Below, in pieces: positions 30,772-40,075 of a DNA stretch of 64,000 nucleotides. This DNA is from an uncultured Tateyamaria sp. (GTDB taxonomy: Bacteria > Pseudomonadota > Alphaproteobacteria > Rhodobacterales > Rhodobacteraceae). The stretch is from contig NZ_CANMBJ010000006.1 of NCBI RefSeq assembly GCF_947496075.1, positions 295,001-359,000 of the forward strand, in the 5' to 3' direction. Each line of letters opens with the position of its first letter. The first letter of the stretch is position 1. The notes below the pieces were generated by a model, which was not told where the DNA came from, did no database searches, and saw only the letters and a program-made list of their open reading frames with translations. Both the position numbers and the translations under genes were made by a program.

Positions 30772-31025
30772 TTAATCGCTCCTCCCGAGGCACTTCATCT
30801 TAACGCATCAGTGGCCCAGCGGCAATTTTCTTGATCCAGTCGTCCGCAGCGCAAACCAATAGGGGGCTTTCGATAGTGATGCGACGATGCACCGCGCTGA
30901 TTCCAAAGTGTTCTTCGATGGTAGCGCTCGATAGGGAAGCGTCATCAAGCAGACGTTGGCGCAAATGCGGCGAATGGCAGCTAAGTCCCGCACTGCGGAC
31001 ATTTCGCACCGTTGATGCGGTTCTG
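30772..31025. other. About 250 bases without a convincing gene
   Basis: Short frames on the minus strand (for example 30800-31009) have no domain and no ribosome site. Read on the minus strand, the stretch holds words such as GAAATGTCCGCAGTGCGGG, a style of low-complexity filler common between Roseobacter genes. It marks the right boundary of the oxidase island, as a similar stretch marks the left. The ctaB promoter should lie at its left end. Confidence 0.4.
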
Positions 31026-32048
31026 TCAGCTTCCGACCATCCCCACGATCTCGTAGGTTTTCTTTAGGATCGGTTGCGTGATCTCGCGCGCTTGTTCTGC
31101 GCCGTGGGCCAGCAACCTGTCGATCTCGGTGACGTCACCCATCAGCCGCGTCATCTCGGACGCGATGGGACTGAGTTTTTCGACCGCGAGTTCTGCCAGC
31201 GCCGGTTTGAATGTGCCGAATTGGGCGCCGCCGTGATCGGTCAGCACCTGCTCGACGCTCATGTCGGCCAGAGCGGCGTAGATGTTCACGAGGTTGCGTG
31301 CCTCGGGGCGGTCGTCGAGCCCTTTGTACTCTGAGGGCAGAGCCTCGGGGTCTGTCTTGGCCTTGCGGATTTTTTTGGCAATCGTGTCAGCGTCGTCCGT
31401 CATGTTGATGCGGGAGGCGTCCGAGGGATCGGATTTCGACATCTTCTTGGACCCGTCCCGCAGGCTCATTACACGTGTGGCCGCCCCTTTGATCACCGGC
31501 TCGGTGAGGGGGAAGAAATCGACGCCGTAGTCGTGGTTGAACTTGGCGGCGATGTCGCGCGTCAGTTCAAGGTGCTGCTTTTGGTCGTCGCCCACGGGCA
31601 CATGGGTGGCGTGGTAGATCAGGATGTCTGCCGCCATTAGGGCCGGGTAGCCGAAGAGACCAAGCGAAGCGTTCTGGGCGTTCTTGCCTGCCTTGTCCTT
31701 GAACTGCGTCATGCGTTGCATCCAGCCCATGCGGGCCACGCAGTTGAAGACCCAGCCAAGCTGGGCGTGTTCAGGGACCTGGGACTGGTTGATGAGGATG
31801 GACCGTTCGGGGTCCACGCCTGCCGCGATGTATGCGGCGGCCAGTTCGCGGGTCTTGGCCGCCAGTTCGGCGGGGTCCTGCCAAACCGTGATCGCGTGCA
31901 GGTCGACCATGCAATAGACCGTCTCGTACGTGCCTTCGTTCTGCATCTCGACATAGCGTTTGAGCGCGCCGAGGTAGTTGCCCAGCGTCAGGCCGCCCGA
32001 AGGCTGCATGCCCGAGAACACGCGAGGTGTGAATTGGCTGTCTGACAT
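31026..32048 (-). CDS. trpS: Tryptophanyl-tRNA synthetase
   Basis: This 340-residue class I synthetase charges tRNA-Trp. The HIGH-type signature is [14 protein letters not shown] (about residues 14-27), and KMSKSD near residue 200 is the KMSKS loop. [11 protein letters not shown] and [21 protein letters not shown] (about 135-155) are family hallmarks of the dimeric enzyme. The start is set at 32048 ([11 protein letters not shown]), preceded by AGAGGTAAGCC; a longer frame to 32066 is not supported. It is divergent from the rhomboid-like gene across 73 bases. Confidence 0.96.
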   Translation of the reverse strand: MSDSQFTPRVFSGMQPSGGLTLGNYLGALKRYVEMQNEGTYETVYCMVDLHAITVWQDPAELAAKTRELAAAYIAAGVDPERSILINQSQVPEHAQLGWVFNCVARMGWMQRMTQFKDKAGKNAQNASLGLFGYPALMAADILIYHATHVPVGDDQKQHLELTRDIAAKFNHDYGVDFFPLTEPVIKGAATRVMSLRDGSKKMSKSDPSDASRINMTDDADTIAKKIRKAKTDPEALPSEYKGLDDRPEARNLVNIYAALADMSVEQVLTDHGGAQFGTFKPALAELAVEKLSPIASEMTRLMGDVTEIDRLLAHGAEQAREITQPILKKTYEIVGMVGS

Positions 32049-32121
32049 CGGCTTACCTCTGGGCAAATTTGCATGGTTGGCTTACCCATGGCTAAAACAA
32101 AGTTCAAGCAGGCAGGCCCCT

Positions 32122-32805
32122 ATGTCCGAGCATCATGATCCAAGCCCCGTCAACCCATTGCCTCCGGCCGTTTGGCTGCTTTTTCTGGCGGTGGCCTTGC
32201 CCGAGCTGGCGTTTTCGCTGGGTGAAGCGAACCTGATCGGTGGACCAGGGGCGGTTGGGTGGCGGTTGCAAGCCTTGAATGACTACAGCTTTTCAGGTGA
32301 GGCGTTCGATTACATGCTGAGCAACGGCATCCTGTTGCCCGAGCATTTGCTGCGGTTCCTGACCTATCCCTTTGTGCATGGCACCTTTACCTCGACCCTG
32401 TTTGCCGGAGTCATCCTGCTGGCCATGGGCAAGATGGTGGGCGAGGTGATGGGCGGCTGGGCGGTTATCCTACTGTTTGTCCTGTGCGGTGTCTTTGGTG
32501 CGCTTGTCTTTGGCCTGCTTACGGATCAGGCGTGGCTGATCGGAGCCTATCCTTCGGTTTACGGTCTGATCGGTGTTTTCACCTTTCTGCTGTGGCAGAA
32601 GCTGGCCGCGACCGGTGGGCCGCAGGCGCGTGCCTTTACCCTGATCGGGGTGTTGATGGGCTTGCAGCTGCTGTTCGGCATGTTCTTTCAGGTCGGTTAT
32701 GCCTGGGTGGCGGAGCTGTCGGGGTTTTGCGCGGGCTTTGCCCTAACTGCTTTTGTAATGCCAGGCGGTTGGGCGCGCGTGCTGACAACCCTGCGCCGCC
32801 GCTAG
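32122..32805 (+). CDS. Rhomboid-like membrane protein, probably without protease activity
   Basis: The 227-residue protein has the six-helix rhomboid layout. RFLTYPFVHGTFTSTLFAG (about 78-96) matches the conserved region before helix 2, and the helix-4 motif is GAYPSVYGLIG (141-151). Active rhomboids have GASG or a close variant there; aligning by the following YGL-G puts Tyr143 at the catalytic Ser and Pro144 next to it. In helix 6 the catalytic His is replaced by Glu (WVAELSGFCAG, Glu198). It therefore looks like a pseudoprotease, perhaps a client-binding membrane protein. It overlaps the convergent murJ 3' end by four bases. Confidence 0.78.
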   Translation: MSEHHDPSPVNPLPPAVWLLFLAVALPELAFSLGEANLIGGPGAVGWRLQALNDYSFSGEAFDYMLSNGILLPEHLLRFLTYPFVHGTFTSTLFAGVILLAMGKMVGEVMGGWAVILLFVLCGVFGALVFGLLTDQAWLIGAYPSVYGLIGVFTFLLWQKLAATGGPQARAFTLIGVLMGLQLLFGMFFQVGYAWVAELSGFCAGFALTAFVMPGGWARVLTTLRRR

Positions 32806-34340
32806 CTGCGCCGTACGGCCCCCCGAATGTCCGACAGCTTCAGCGCACCGATGGCGTGGGCCACGCCGAAATAGCTGCCTGCCCCCAGCGTGATCAGCGC
32901 CAGTAGCGCGATGTAGCGTACCCCGTCCGTGCCAAGCGCGGGCTTCAGAAGGCTGGCAAAGACCCCCAGAACGATCCCCATCACCAGCGATGCAATGATG
33001 ATACGCGGCAGGCGCTGGCGATAGCGGGTATCGACCCGCACAACGTCCCCCATGCCGCGCAGACCGATGTAGAGCAGGCCCAGCATGGCCCAGCCCGCCA
33101 CCGTCGTGGCAACAGCAGGTGCGATCCAACCGATCGTGGGGGACAAACCGACGGCGATGGCGGCATTGATGACCATTGCCACAAGTGCGAAGTGGAAGGG
33201 CCGCTTGGTGTCGCCCCGGGCGAAGTATTGGGGTTGCAGCACCTTTTGCAGTACGAAGGCGGGAAGGCCCGCACCATAGATGGCGACGGCCACGGCAATA
33301 GCGGCGGCGTCGTCCGCGCCTGTAGCCCCGCGTTGAAACAGGACCGATGTAAGCGGCAGGGGGATCACCACCAGCGCCACTGCGCTGGGCAGGGTCAGCG
33401 CCATGGAAAATTCGGTTGCGCGGGAATAGGCGGTGCGTGCGCCATCATTGTCATCTGCCTTGAGCCTGCGGGACAGGTCCGGCAGCAACACGATGCCGAC
33501 GGCAATGCCCACGACCCCAAGCGGCAGTTGATAGAGCCGGTCAGCGGCGAACAACCAACTGACCGCGTTGTCATAGGTCGAGGCGACAAGCTGGCCGACG
33601 ACAAGGTTCACCTGCATCACACCGGTGGCCAGCGCTGCGGGTATCGCGGTGCGCACCATCAGGCTCATGTCCGGTGTCCAGCGGGGGCGCCCGAGGCGCA
33701 GGGCGAAGCCTGCCTGAGCCGCCGCCCCCCATGTCAGCGCCAGTTGCGCGATGCCGGCAAGGGGGATGGTCCAGACCAGCCAGGTGATCGCTGTACCGCC
33801 CGTCGCCCAAGCGAGCGTCATGGCGCCGATCACCATGATGTTCAGCAGGACGGGCGCGGCTGCGGCGACCGCGAAGCGACCCGTGGCGTTCAGCACGCCG
33901 GAAAACAGCGCCGAGAGCGACATGAAAAAGATGTAGGGAAAGACGATGCGACCAAAGCCTGTGGCAAGGTCGAACCGTTCTTGTCCGAACCCGCCTGCGG
34001 TGGCCCACACAAGCGCGGGCATGAAGATCATTGCGAGCGCAGTCAGGATCAATGTGACCAACGCCAGTCCGTTCAAAGCGTCCCGGCCAAAGCGCGCCGC
34101 GTCCTCGTCCCCTTCGAGCTTTGAAGAGAACATCGGAACAAAGGCCGCGTTGAACGCCCCTTCGGCAAAGAAACGGCGGAACATGTTGGGCAGGCGGAAG
34201 GCGGCGACGAAGGCATCCATCAGCGGGCCGGGACCGATCAGCGACAGGATCATGATCTCGCGCACGAAGCCCAAGATGCGGGAAAGCAGCGTCCAGACCC
34301 CGACGGTCAGAAAGCCGCTGATGAGGCGGATCGGTTTCAT
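32802..34340 (-). CDS. murJ: Lipid II flippase MurJ
   Basis: This 512-residue protein of the MOP superfamily flips the peptidoglycan precursor lipid II across the inner membrane. It has about 14 hydrophobic helices and the family signature near the N-terminus: TLLSRILGFVREIMIL, FRLPNMFRRFFAEGAFNAAF (about 50-70), whose charged residues line the cavity. RGDTKRPFHFALVAMVINA in the second half is also typical. The start is placed at 34340 (MKPIRLISGFLTVG); a 12-residue extension to 34376 is unlikely. It stands alone between trpS-side genes and the SH3 gene. Confidence 0.95.
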   Translation of the reverse strand: MKPIRLISGFLTVGVWTLLSRILGFVREIMILSLIGPGPLMDAFVAAFRLPNMFRRFFAEGAFNAAFVPMFSSKLEGDEDAARFGRDALNGLALVTLILTALAMIFMPALVWATAGGFGQERFDLATGFGRIVFPYIFFMSLSALFSGVLNATGRFAVAAAAPVLLNIMVIGAMTLAWATGGTAITWLVWTIPLAGIAQLALTWGAAAQAGFALRLGRPRWTPDMSLMVRTAIPAALATGVMQVNLVVGQLVASTYDNAVSWLFAADRLYQLPLGVVGIAVGIVLLPDLSRRLKADDNDGARTAYSRATEFSMALTLPSAVALVVIPLPLTSVLFQRGATGADDAAAIAVAVAIYGAGLPAFVLQKVLQPQYFARGDTKRPFHFALVAMVINAAIAVGLSPTIGWIAPAVATTVAGWAMLGLLYIGLRGMGDVVRVDTRYRQRLPRIIIASLVMGIVLGVFASLLKPALGTDGVRYIALLALITLGAGSYFGVAHAIGALKLSDIRGAVRRS

Positions 34341-34462
34341 TTGGAATTGGGTAGCTTGTGGTGCGCGCGGGCGCAATGGTCGGGCTTGGGGCGCGTGGTT
34401 TTAAGAAGTTGCCGGAAAAGGCTTTTCGAGCTCAAAATGCAGCCCCGTACCCCGTGCGGCGC

Positions 34463-34807
34463 CTATAGTTCCTGGAGGTTCCGGACAGGCACCCAACCAC
34501 TTGAACCGCTTGCCGCTCTGCACAGTACCCATCCATTCAGTTCATGAATGGCGTCTAAGACCTCGCCCTTGCGACACGTTAGTTCGATCGCCGAAAAGTC
34601 GGCGATGGCGTAGGTTTTCCCAGCAACTCTCCTTACCAGGTTGTCTGGTATCCAACCTTCTTTACCAGATTGGTTTTTTGCCCAAAGCCAAACATGTCCA
34701 TCCCAATTGTCTGTCTTGCCCGACAGCCAAAACTCTTCGTCGGCCTTTAGCACAATTGGGTCTTCGTATGCTGCATCCCAGTCTTCAATAACGCGAAACC
34801 TTGGCAT
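34463..34807 (-). CDS. Small protein with two SH3-like domains
   Basis: The 114-residue protein appears to hold two SH3-type barrels. The first half ends with SGKEGWIPDNLVRR and the second with SGSSGWVPVRNLQEL, both carrying the characteristic Gly-Trp-Val/Ile-Pro before the last strand. No signal peptide or membrane segment is seen, so it is probably cytoplasmic. The base composition is clearly less GC-rich than its neighbours, suggesting transfer. The function is unknown; binding of a protein partner is the usual role of such domains. Confidence 0.75.
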   Translation of the reverse strand: MPRFRVIEDWDAAYEDPIVLKADEEFWLSGKTDNWDGHVWLWAKNQSGKEGWIPDNLVRRVAGKTYAIADFSAIELTCRKGEVLDAIHELNGWVLCRAASGSSGWVPVRNLQEL

Positions 34808-34901
34808 CGGCCTCCCTCCAGTTCAAAGCGCATCTTTTGCAATTTATACCCTAGACATCTTCAAGAGTGGCGAACGGCGGCAAAGGTCCGCTAAGCGATT
34901 A

Positions 34902-34911
34902 TGTGATCACA
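34902..34911. promoter_or_regulatory. Palindrome TGTGATCACA upstream of the glycogen operon
   Basis: A perfect 10-bp palindrome lies about 110 bases before the glucosidase gene. The half-site TGTGA is reminiscent of CRP/FNR-type sites but the usual central spacer is missing, so its meaning is uncertain. Confidence 0.3.
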
Positions 34912-34971
34912 CTGATCAGACACCCATTCCGCCCGACTTGAAACAATCGTTTTTCGCCTTGCTGTTGCCTG

Positions 34972-34985
34972 TCAAAGCGCTTTGA
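34972..34985. promoter_or_regulatory. Perfect LacI-type operator before the glucosidase-glycogen operon
   Basis: TCAAAGCGCTTTGA is a perfect 14-bp palindrome with the central CG step typical of LacI/GalR-family operators. It lies 36 bases before the first gene of the operon. In relatives an AglR-type LacI repressor controls alpha-glucoside genes; no such regulator gene is in the window, so the assignment is inferred from motif and place. Confidence 0.6.
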
Positions 34986-35020
34986 ATGGTGATGCACATC
35001 TCTAATCGAAGGCAGAACCA

Positions 35021-36610
35021 ATGGCAGACGGACAGGACTGGTGGCGCGGGTCGGTGACCTATCAGATTTATCCCCGGTCCTTCATGGACGCGGACGGGGA
35101 TGGGATTGGGGATATCAAGGGCATCATGGACCGCTTGGATCATGTGGCGTCCCTGGGCGTCGATGCGATCTGGTTGAGCCCGGTGTTTCCGTCGCCTATG
35201 GCCGACATGGGGTATGACGTGTCGGACTACCTCGACATCGATCCGACTTTTGGCACCTTGGCGCAGTTCGACGAGATGGTGGCAAAGGCGCATGGCCTTG
35301 GTTTGAAGGTCATCATTGATCAGGTGCTGAGCCACGCGTCGGATCAGCATGCCTTGTTCACCGAGAGCCGTCAGAGCCGCGACAACCCCAAGGCAGATTG
35401 GTTCATCTGGGCCGATCCGAACCCCGATGGCACCCCGCCCAACAACTGGCTGTCGATCTTTGGTGGTCCTGCCTGGACCTGGGATGCACGTCGTCGGCAG
35501 TACTACATGCACAACTTCCTGAAAGAGCAGCCGGATTGGAATTTCCATAACCGGGAGGTGCAGGATTACCTGCTGGACTGCGTCCGCTTCTGGCTGGATC
35601 GGGGGGTCGACGGTTTCCGGCTCGATACCGTGAACTTCTATTTCCACGACCATCTGTTACGCGACAATGCGGCCAACCCGTCCGACTGGGCGCAGGAGGC
35701 CGTGCGCCCGTTCGAGATGCAGTACACGCTGTTTTCCAAGAACCGGCCCGAGAACATCGCGTTCTTGGAGCGGCTGCGCGCGCTTCTGGATGAATACAAT
35801 GATCGCACCATGGTGGGTGAGGTGGGCGACAGCCATCATTCCATCGACATCATGGGGCAGTACACGTCCGGTCAGCGCCTGCACATGGCCTACAGCTTTG
35901 AAATGCTGGGGCCGGATTTCAGCCCCAAGCATTTTCGCGAGCGGATTGAGGCGTTCTTTCGGGATGCACCCGAAGGCTGGCCCTGCTGGGCGTTTTCAAA
36001 CCATGACGTGCCGCGCCATGTGGGCCGGTGGCTGGAGCATGGGGTGGATCAGGATGCCGTGGCCAAGCAGGCGGCGGCGCTGCTTTTGAGTTTCGAAGGG
36101 TCTATCTGCATCTATCAGGGTGAGGAGCTGGGGCAGGTCGATACTGTTCTGAGTTTTGACGAGTTGACCGATCCCGAGGGCATCAACTTTTGGCCCGAGA
36201 AGACAGGGCGCGACGGGTGCCGGACGCCGATGGTGTGGGAGGCTGATGCGCCCAATGCGGGCTTTTCACAGGCCAACCGCACATGGCTGCCGGTCAAGGA
36301 GCCGCAAGCTGCGCGTGCCGTGTCGACGCAGGGGGAGAATAGCGTGCTTGCGTTTTATCGCGAGATGCTGGCCTTGCGCCGCGGGTCGGACGATTTGCGG
36401 GCAGGCAAGACGGTGTTTCTTGATCTGCCGGAACCCGTGCTAGGGTTCATGCGGGGGGAGAACATGATGTGCCTGTATAACCTGTCGCCTGATCCTGTGA
36501 GTGTGGATGTGCCCCATGTGGTGACGTCCCTTTTGGACCAGTCCGCTGAGGTCGATGGCGCGCGCGTGACACTGGGTGGAAGCGGGTTTCTGATCGGGCG
36601 CATCGCTTGA
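35021..36610 (+). CDS. Alpha-glucosidase, glycoside hydrolase family 13
   Basis: The enzyme hydrolyses terminal alpha-1,4 (or alpha-1,1/1,6) glucosidic bonds in oligosaccharides. The 529-residue GH13 protein has the (beta/alpha)8 motifs in order: QIYPRSFMDADGDGIGD, GVDGFRLDTVNF (nucleophile Asp), MVGEVGD (acid Glu) and FSNHDVPRHVG (transition-state Asp). FHNREVQDYLLD is typical of oligo-alpha-glucosidases of the AglA type. It has no signal peptide, so it is cytoplasmic and acts on imported sugars. It is the first gene of the six-gene glycogen operon, and its TGA shares one base with the glgB ATG. A LacI-type operator lies upstream. Confidence 0.93.
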   Translation: MADGQDWWRGSVTYQIYPRSFMDADGDGIGDIKGIMDRLDHVASLGVDAIWLSPVFPSPMADMGYDVSDYLDIDPTFGTLAQFDEMVAKAHGLGLKVIIDQVLSHASDQHALFTESRQSRDNPKADWFIWADPNPDGTPPNNWLSIFGGPAWTWDARRRQYYMHNFLKEQPDWNFHNREVQDYLLDCVRFWLDRGVDGFRLDTVNFYFHDHLLRDNAANPSDWAQEAVRPFEMQYTLFSKNRPENIAFLERLRALLDEYNDRTMVGEVGDSHHSIDIMGQYTSGQRLHMAYSFEMLGPDFSPKHFRERIEAFFRDAPEGWPCWAFSNHDVPRHVGRWLEHGVDQDAVAKQAAALLLSFEGSICIYQGEELGQVDTVLSFDELTDPEGINFWPEKTGRDGCRTPMVWEADAPNAGFSQANRTWLPVKEPQAARAVSTQGENSVLAFYREMLALRRGSDDLRAGKTVFLDLPEPVLGFMRGENMMCLYNLSPDPVSVDVPHVVTSLLDQSAEVDGARVTLGGSGFLIGRIA

Positions 36611-38802
36611 TGGGTGGGGCGGACACGACCAGTTTGCCGCCCCATTTGACCCAAGGGGATGTCGATGCGCTGCTTGGCGGGCGCCATGACCGCCCCTTTG
36701 ACATGCTTGGTGTTCACAAGACCGGACGCTTCGCATGGTGTGTCGCTCTGGTGCCGGACGCGACCGCCGTTGTGGCGACGGTGGGGCGCAAGAAGGTTCC
36801 GCTGGAACGCATTGAGGGGCCGCTTTTTGCGGCACAGGTGCCGAATTCCAAGTCCGCGCATCGCTTGACGGCCACGTTTGCGGACGGGGCGGAATGGGCG
36901 TTCGAGGACCCCTATCGCTTTGGCCCTGTCCTGACGGAGAAGGATCAGCACCTGATGGGCGAGGGCACGCACCGCCAGCTGTGGCAGGCGCTCGGGGCGC
37001 ATGTGACCGACGTGGATGGCGTGGCAGGCACGCATTTTGCTGTCTGGGCACCTAATGCGGCGCGCGTGTCTGTCGTGGGGGATTTCAATATCTGGGACGG
37101 GCGCCGACATCCGATGCGGCGTGTGGGCGAGACCGGCGTGTGGGAGATTTTCCTGCCCGGTCTGAGTGATGGTGATCTGTATAAATACGAGATCGCGCCA
37201 CAGGACGGCGCGCCGTTCCTCAAGGCCGATCCGGTGGGCTTTGGGGCGCAGCATCCGCCCGAAACCTCCTCGGTCGTGCGGGATATTTCGGGCTATGGCT
37301 GGGATGATGATGGCTGGATGGAGGAGCGCGGTGTCGCCCAACAGCGGGACAAGCCGATCTCGGTTTACGAGGTGCATCTGGGGTCTTGGCGTCACACGGC
37401 GGACGGGCGGCGGCTGAGCTACCGCGAGCTGGCGACGGAGCTTGTCGATTACGCCGTCTGGATGGGCTTCACCCATCTGGAGTTTCTGCCGATCAGCGAG
37501 TTTCCCTTTGACGGGTCGTGGGGGTATCAGCCTTTGGGTCTGTATGCCCCGACGATCCGCTTTGGTCCGCCGCATGAGTTCCGCGATCTGGTGGAAGCCG
37601 CGCACAAGGCAGGGCTGGGCGTGATCCTTGATTGGGTGCCGGGCCACTTCCCGTCGGATGCCCATGGGTTGGCGCAGTTCGATGGCACGCATCTGTACGA
37701 ACATGCCGACCCGCGCGAGGGGTTTCATCAGGACTGGAACACGCTGATCTACAATTACGGGCGGCGCGAGGTGAAGAACCACCTGACCGCCAACGCCCTT
37801 TACTGGTTCAAGGAATACCATATCGACGGGCTGCGCGTGGATGCCGTCGCGTCGATGCTCTACCGCGATTACTCGCGCGCCGACGGCGAATGGGTGCCCA
37901 ACAAGGATGGCGGGCGCGAGAATTACGAGGCCATCGATTTCCTCAAGGAGATGAACACCCTCTGCTATGGCGAAGTGGACGGGATCATGACCGTCGCCGA
38001 GGAAAGCACGGCCTTTCCCGGTGTGTCCACGCCTGTGGACGCGGGTGGTTTGGGCTTTGGTTACAAGTGGAACATGGGGTGGATGAACGACACCCTGCGT
38101 TACATCGAAAAGGACCCGGTGCATCGCAAATACGATCATCACCTGATGACTGCCCCGATTGATTATTCATTCTCGGAAAACTTTGTCCTGCCGATCAGCC
38201 ATGACGAGGTGGTGCATGGCAAGGGGTCGATGATCGGCAAGATGCCGGGGAACGAGTGGGAGAAATTTGCCAACCTGCGCGCCTATTACGGGTTCATGTG
38301 GGGGCATCCCGGCAAGAAGCTGTTGTTCATGGGTTGCGAGTTTGGCCAGTGGGCCGAATGGAACCACGATGCGGCTCTGGATTGGGATGCGCTGCATGGG
38401 GATCAGCAGCGCGGGTTGCAGGCGTTGGTGCGCGATCTGAACCACCTTTACCGCGACACGCCTGCGCTGCATCGGCGCGATTGTGATCCGTCGGGTTTTG
38501 CATGGATCGCCAATGATCCTGATCAGTCGCTGACTGCTTTTGTGCGGCGGGGCGAGGACGGTGACGCGCCTGTTGTCGTTGTGTGCAATTTCACTCCGGT
38601 CGTGCGTCAATGGCGCATTGGCGTGCCGGTTCCGGGCCTTTGGGAGGAGGTTCTGAACACTGATGCGGCGGCCTATGGTGGTGGCGACCGCGGCAATGGT
38701 GGTGCGGTCCAAAGCCAGAGTGGCGACTGGGACGGGCTGCCGGATTTCGTGGATGTTACCGTGCCGCCTTTGGCGACGGTGGTGTTCCGACACAAATATT
38801 AG
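36610..38802 (+). CDS. glgB: 1,4-alpha-glucan branching enzyme
   Basis: GlgB introduces alpha-1,6 branches into glycogen. The 730-residue protein has an N-terminal carbohydrate-binding segment, a CBM48 domain ([20 protein letters not shown], about 135-155), the GH13 barrel and a C-terminal beta domain. The catalytic motifs are [18 protein letters not shown] (nucleophile Asp), [13 protein letters not shown] (acid Glu) and [14 protein letters not shown] (Asp). The ATG at 36610 uses the last base of the preceding stop; a TTG three bases earlier is in frame but less likely. A long open frame on the opposite strand (36355-38142) is a high-GC shadow. Confidence 0.96.
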   Translation: MGGADTTSLPPHLTQGDVDALLGGRHDRPFDMLGVHKTGRFAWCVALVPDATAVVATVGRKKVPLERIEGPLFAAQVPNSKSAHRLTATFADGAEWAFEDPYRFGPVLTEKDQHLMGEGTHRQLWQALGAHVTDVDGVAGTHFAVWAPNAARVSVVGDFNIWDGRRHPMRRVGETGVWEIFLPGLSDGDLYKYEIAPQDGAPFLKADPVGFGAQHPPETSSVVRDISGYGWDDDGWMEERGVAQQRDKPISVYEVHLGSWRHTADGRRLSYRELATELVDYAVWMGFTHLEFLPISEFPFDGSWGYQPLGLYAPTIRFGPPHEFRDLVEAAHKAGLGVILDWVPGHFPSDAHGLAQFDGTHLYEHADPREGFHQDWNTLIYNYGRREVKNHLTANALYWFKEYHIDGLRVDAVASMLYRDYSRADGEWVPNKDGGRENYEAIDFLKEMNTLCYGEVDGIMTVAEESTAFPGVSTPVDAGGLGFGYKWNMGWMNDTLRYIEKDPVHRKYDHHLMTAPIDYSFSENFVLPISHDEVVHGKGSMIGKMPGNEWEKFANLRAYYGFMWGHPGKKLLFMGCEFGQWAEWNHDAALDWDALHGDQQRGLQALVRDLNHLYRDTPALHRRDCDPSGFAWIANDPDQSLTAFVRRGEDGDAPVVVVCNFTPVVRQWRIGVPVPGLWEEVLNTDAAAYGGGDRGNGGAVQSQSGDWDGLPDFVDVTVPPLATVVFRHKY

Positions 38803-38815
38803 GGGAGGAAACGAT

Positions 38816-40075
38816 ATGGCGGACATGACACGGCTGTCCCAGAGGTCGATGGCATTCGTGCTGGCGGGCGGGCGCGGATCGCGGTTGAAGGAATTGACCG
38901 ACCGGCGGGTGAAACCTGCGGTGTACTTCGGTGGCAAGACGCGGATCGTCGATTTCGCCCTGTCGAATGCGGTCAACTCCGGCATCCGCCGCATGGCCGT
39001 GGCCACGCAGTACAAGGCGCATTCGTTGATCCGCCATTGCCAGCGCGGCTGGAACTTTTTCCGGGCGGAGCGGAACGAGTTTCTGGATATTCTGCCTGCC
39101 TCACAGCGTGTGTCCGAGGAGATGTGGTATCGTGGCACCGCCGACGCGGTCACTCAGAACATTGATATCGTTGATAGTTATGGCATCGAATACATCGTTG
39201 TCCTTGCAGGTGACCACATCTACAAGATGGATTACGAGATCATGCTGCGCCAGCATGTGGAGCAGGGCGCGGATGTGACAGTCGGCTGCCTGACCGTTCC
39301 GCGCGCGGATGCGTCCGCCTTTGGTGTGATGGCGGTGGATGCGCACAGCCAGATCACGTCCTTTCTGGAAAAGCCCGCCGATCCGCCCAGCACGCCTGAG
39401 GACCCGACCAAGGCGTTGGCGTCGATGGGGATTTACGTTTTCAATTGGAAGTATCTGCGCGAGTTGCTGATTGCCGATGCCGCCGATCCGAATTCGAGCC
39501 ATGATTTCGGCAATGACCTGATCCCCGAGATCGTGAAGGGCGGCAAGGCCGTCGCGCATCGCTTTGACGATTCTTGTGTCCGGGGCGAGGGCGCGCCGAG
39601 TTACTGGCGGGATGTGGGGACGCTTGATGCGTTCTGGGAGGCGAATATCGACCTGACCGATTTCACGCCCGAGCTGGACTTGTGGGATCAGAACTGGCCC
39701 ATCTGGACCTATTCCGAAAGCGTGCCACCCGCGAAGTTCATCCATGATGAGAAGGACCGGCGCGGGGTGGCGATCTCGTCCATGGTGTCGGGCGGCTGCA
39801 TCATCTCGGGGACCGAGGTGCGCAATTCGCTGCTGTTCACGCAGGTCCACACCAATTCCTATGCCGTGCTGGATCATTCGGTTGTTTTGCCCAATGTGGT
39901 CATCAACCGGTCAGCCCGGTTGCGCAAATGTGTGATTGATCGGGGGGTTGAGATTCCCACCGGGTTGGTTGTGGGCGAGGACCCCGTGGAGGATGCCAAG
40001 TTCTTCCGCGTGTCGGAAAAGGGCACTACGCTGATCACCAAGGATATGGTGGAGGCATGGAAGGCCGCGCAATGA
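38816..40075 (+). CDS. glgC: Glucose-1-phosphate adenylyltransferase
   Basis: GlgC makes ADP-glucose from glucose-1-phosphate and ATP, the committed and usually allosterically controlled step of glycogen synthesis. The 419-residue protein has the nucleotide-binding start [27 protein letters not shown] in overlapping parts (residues 14-40), [28 protein letters not shown], and SFLEKP for the sugar-phosphate site. A C-terminal left-handed beta-helix follows. AGGGGAGGAAACGAT precedes the ATG. It overlaps glgA by ATGA. Confidence 0.96.
   Translation: MADMTRLSQRSMAFVLAGGRGSRLKELTDRRVKPAVYFGGKTRIVDFALSNAVNSGIRRMAVATQYKAHSLIRHCQRGWNFFRAERNEFLDILPASQRVSEEMWYRGTADAVTQNIDIVDSYGIEYIVVLAGDHIYKMDYEIMLRQHVEQGADVTVGCLTVPRADASAFGVMAVDAHSQITSFLEKPADPPSTPEDPTKALASMGIYVFNWKYLRELLIADAADPNSSHDFGNDLIPEIVKGGKAVAHRFDDSCVRGEGAPSYWRDVGTLDAFWEANIDLTDFTPELDLWDQNWPIWTYSESVPPAKFIHDEKDRRGVAISSMVSGGCIISGTEVRNSLLFTQVHTNSYAVLDHSVVLPNVVINRSARLRKCVIDRGVEIPTGLVVGEDPVEDAKFFRVSEKGTTLITKDMVEAWKAAQ

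Noticed and set aside
30800-31009. 69-codon minus-strand frame before trpS
   Set aside because: No ribosome site or domain; sequence looks like common Roseobacter intergenic filler.
36355-38142. 595-codon open frame on the minus strand
   Set aside because: Lies antisense to glgB, whose motifs are complete. The product is rich in Arg, His and Pro without any domain, as expected for a high-GC shadow frame.
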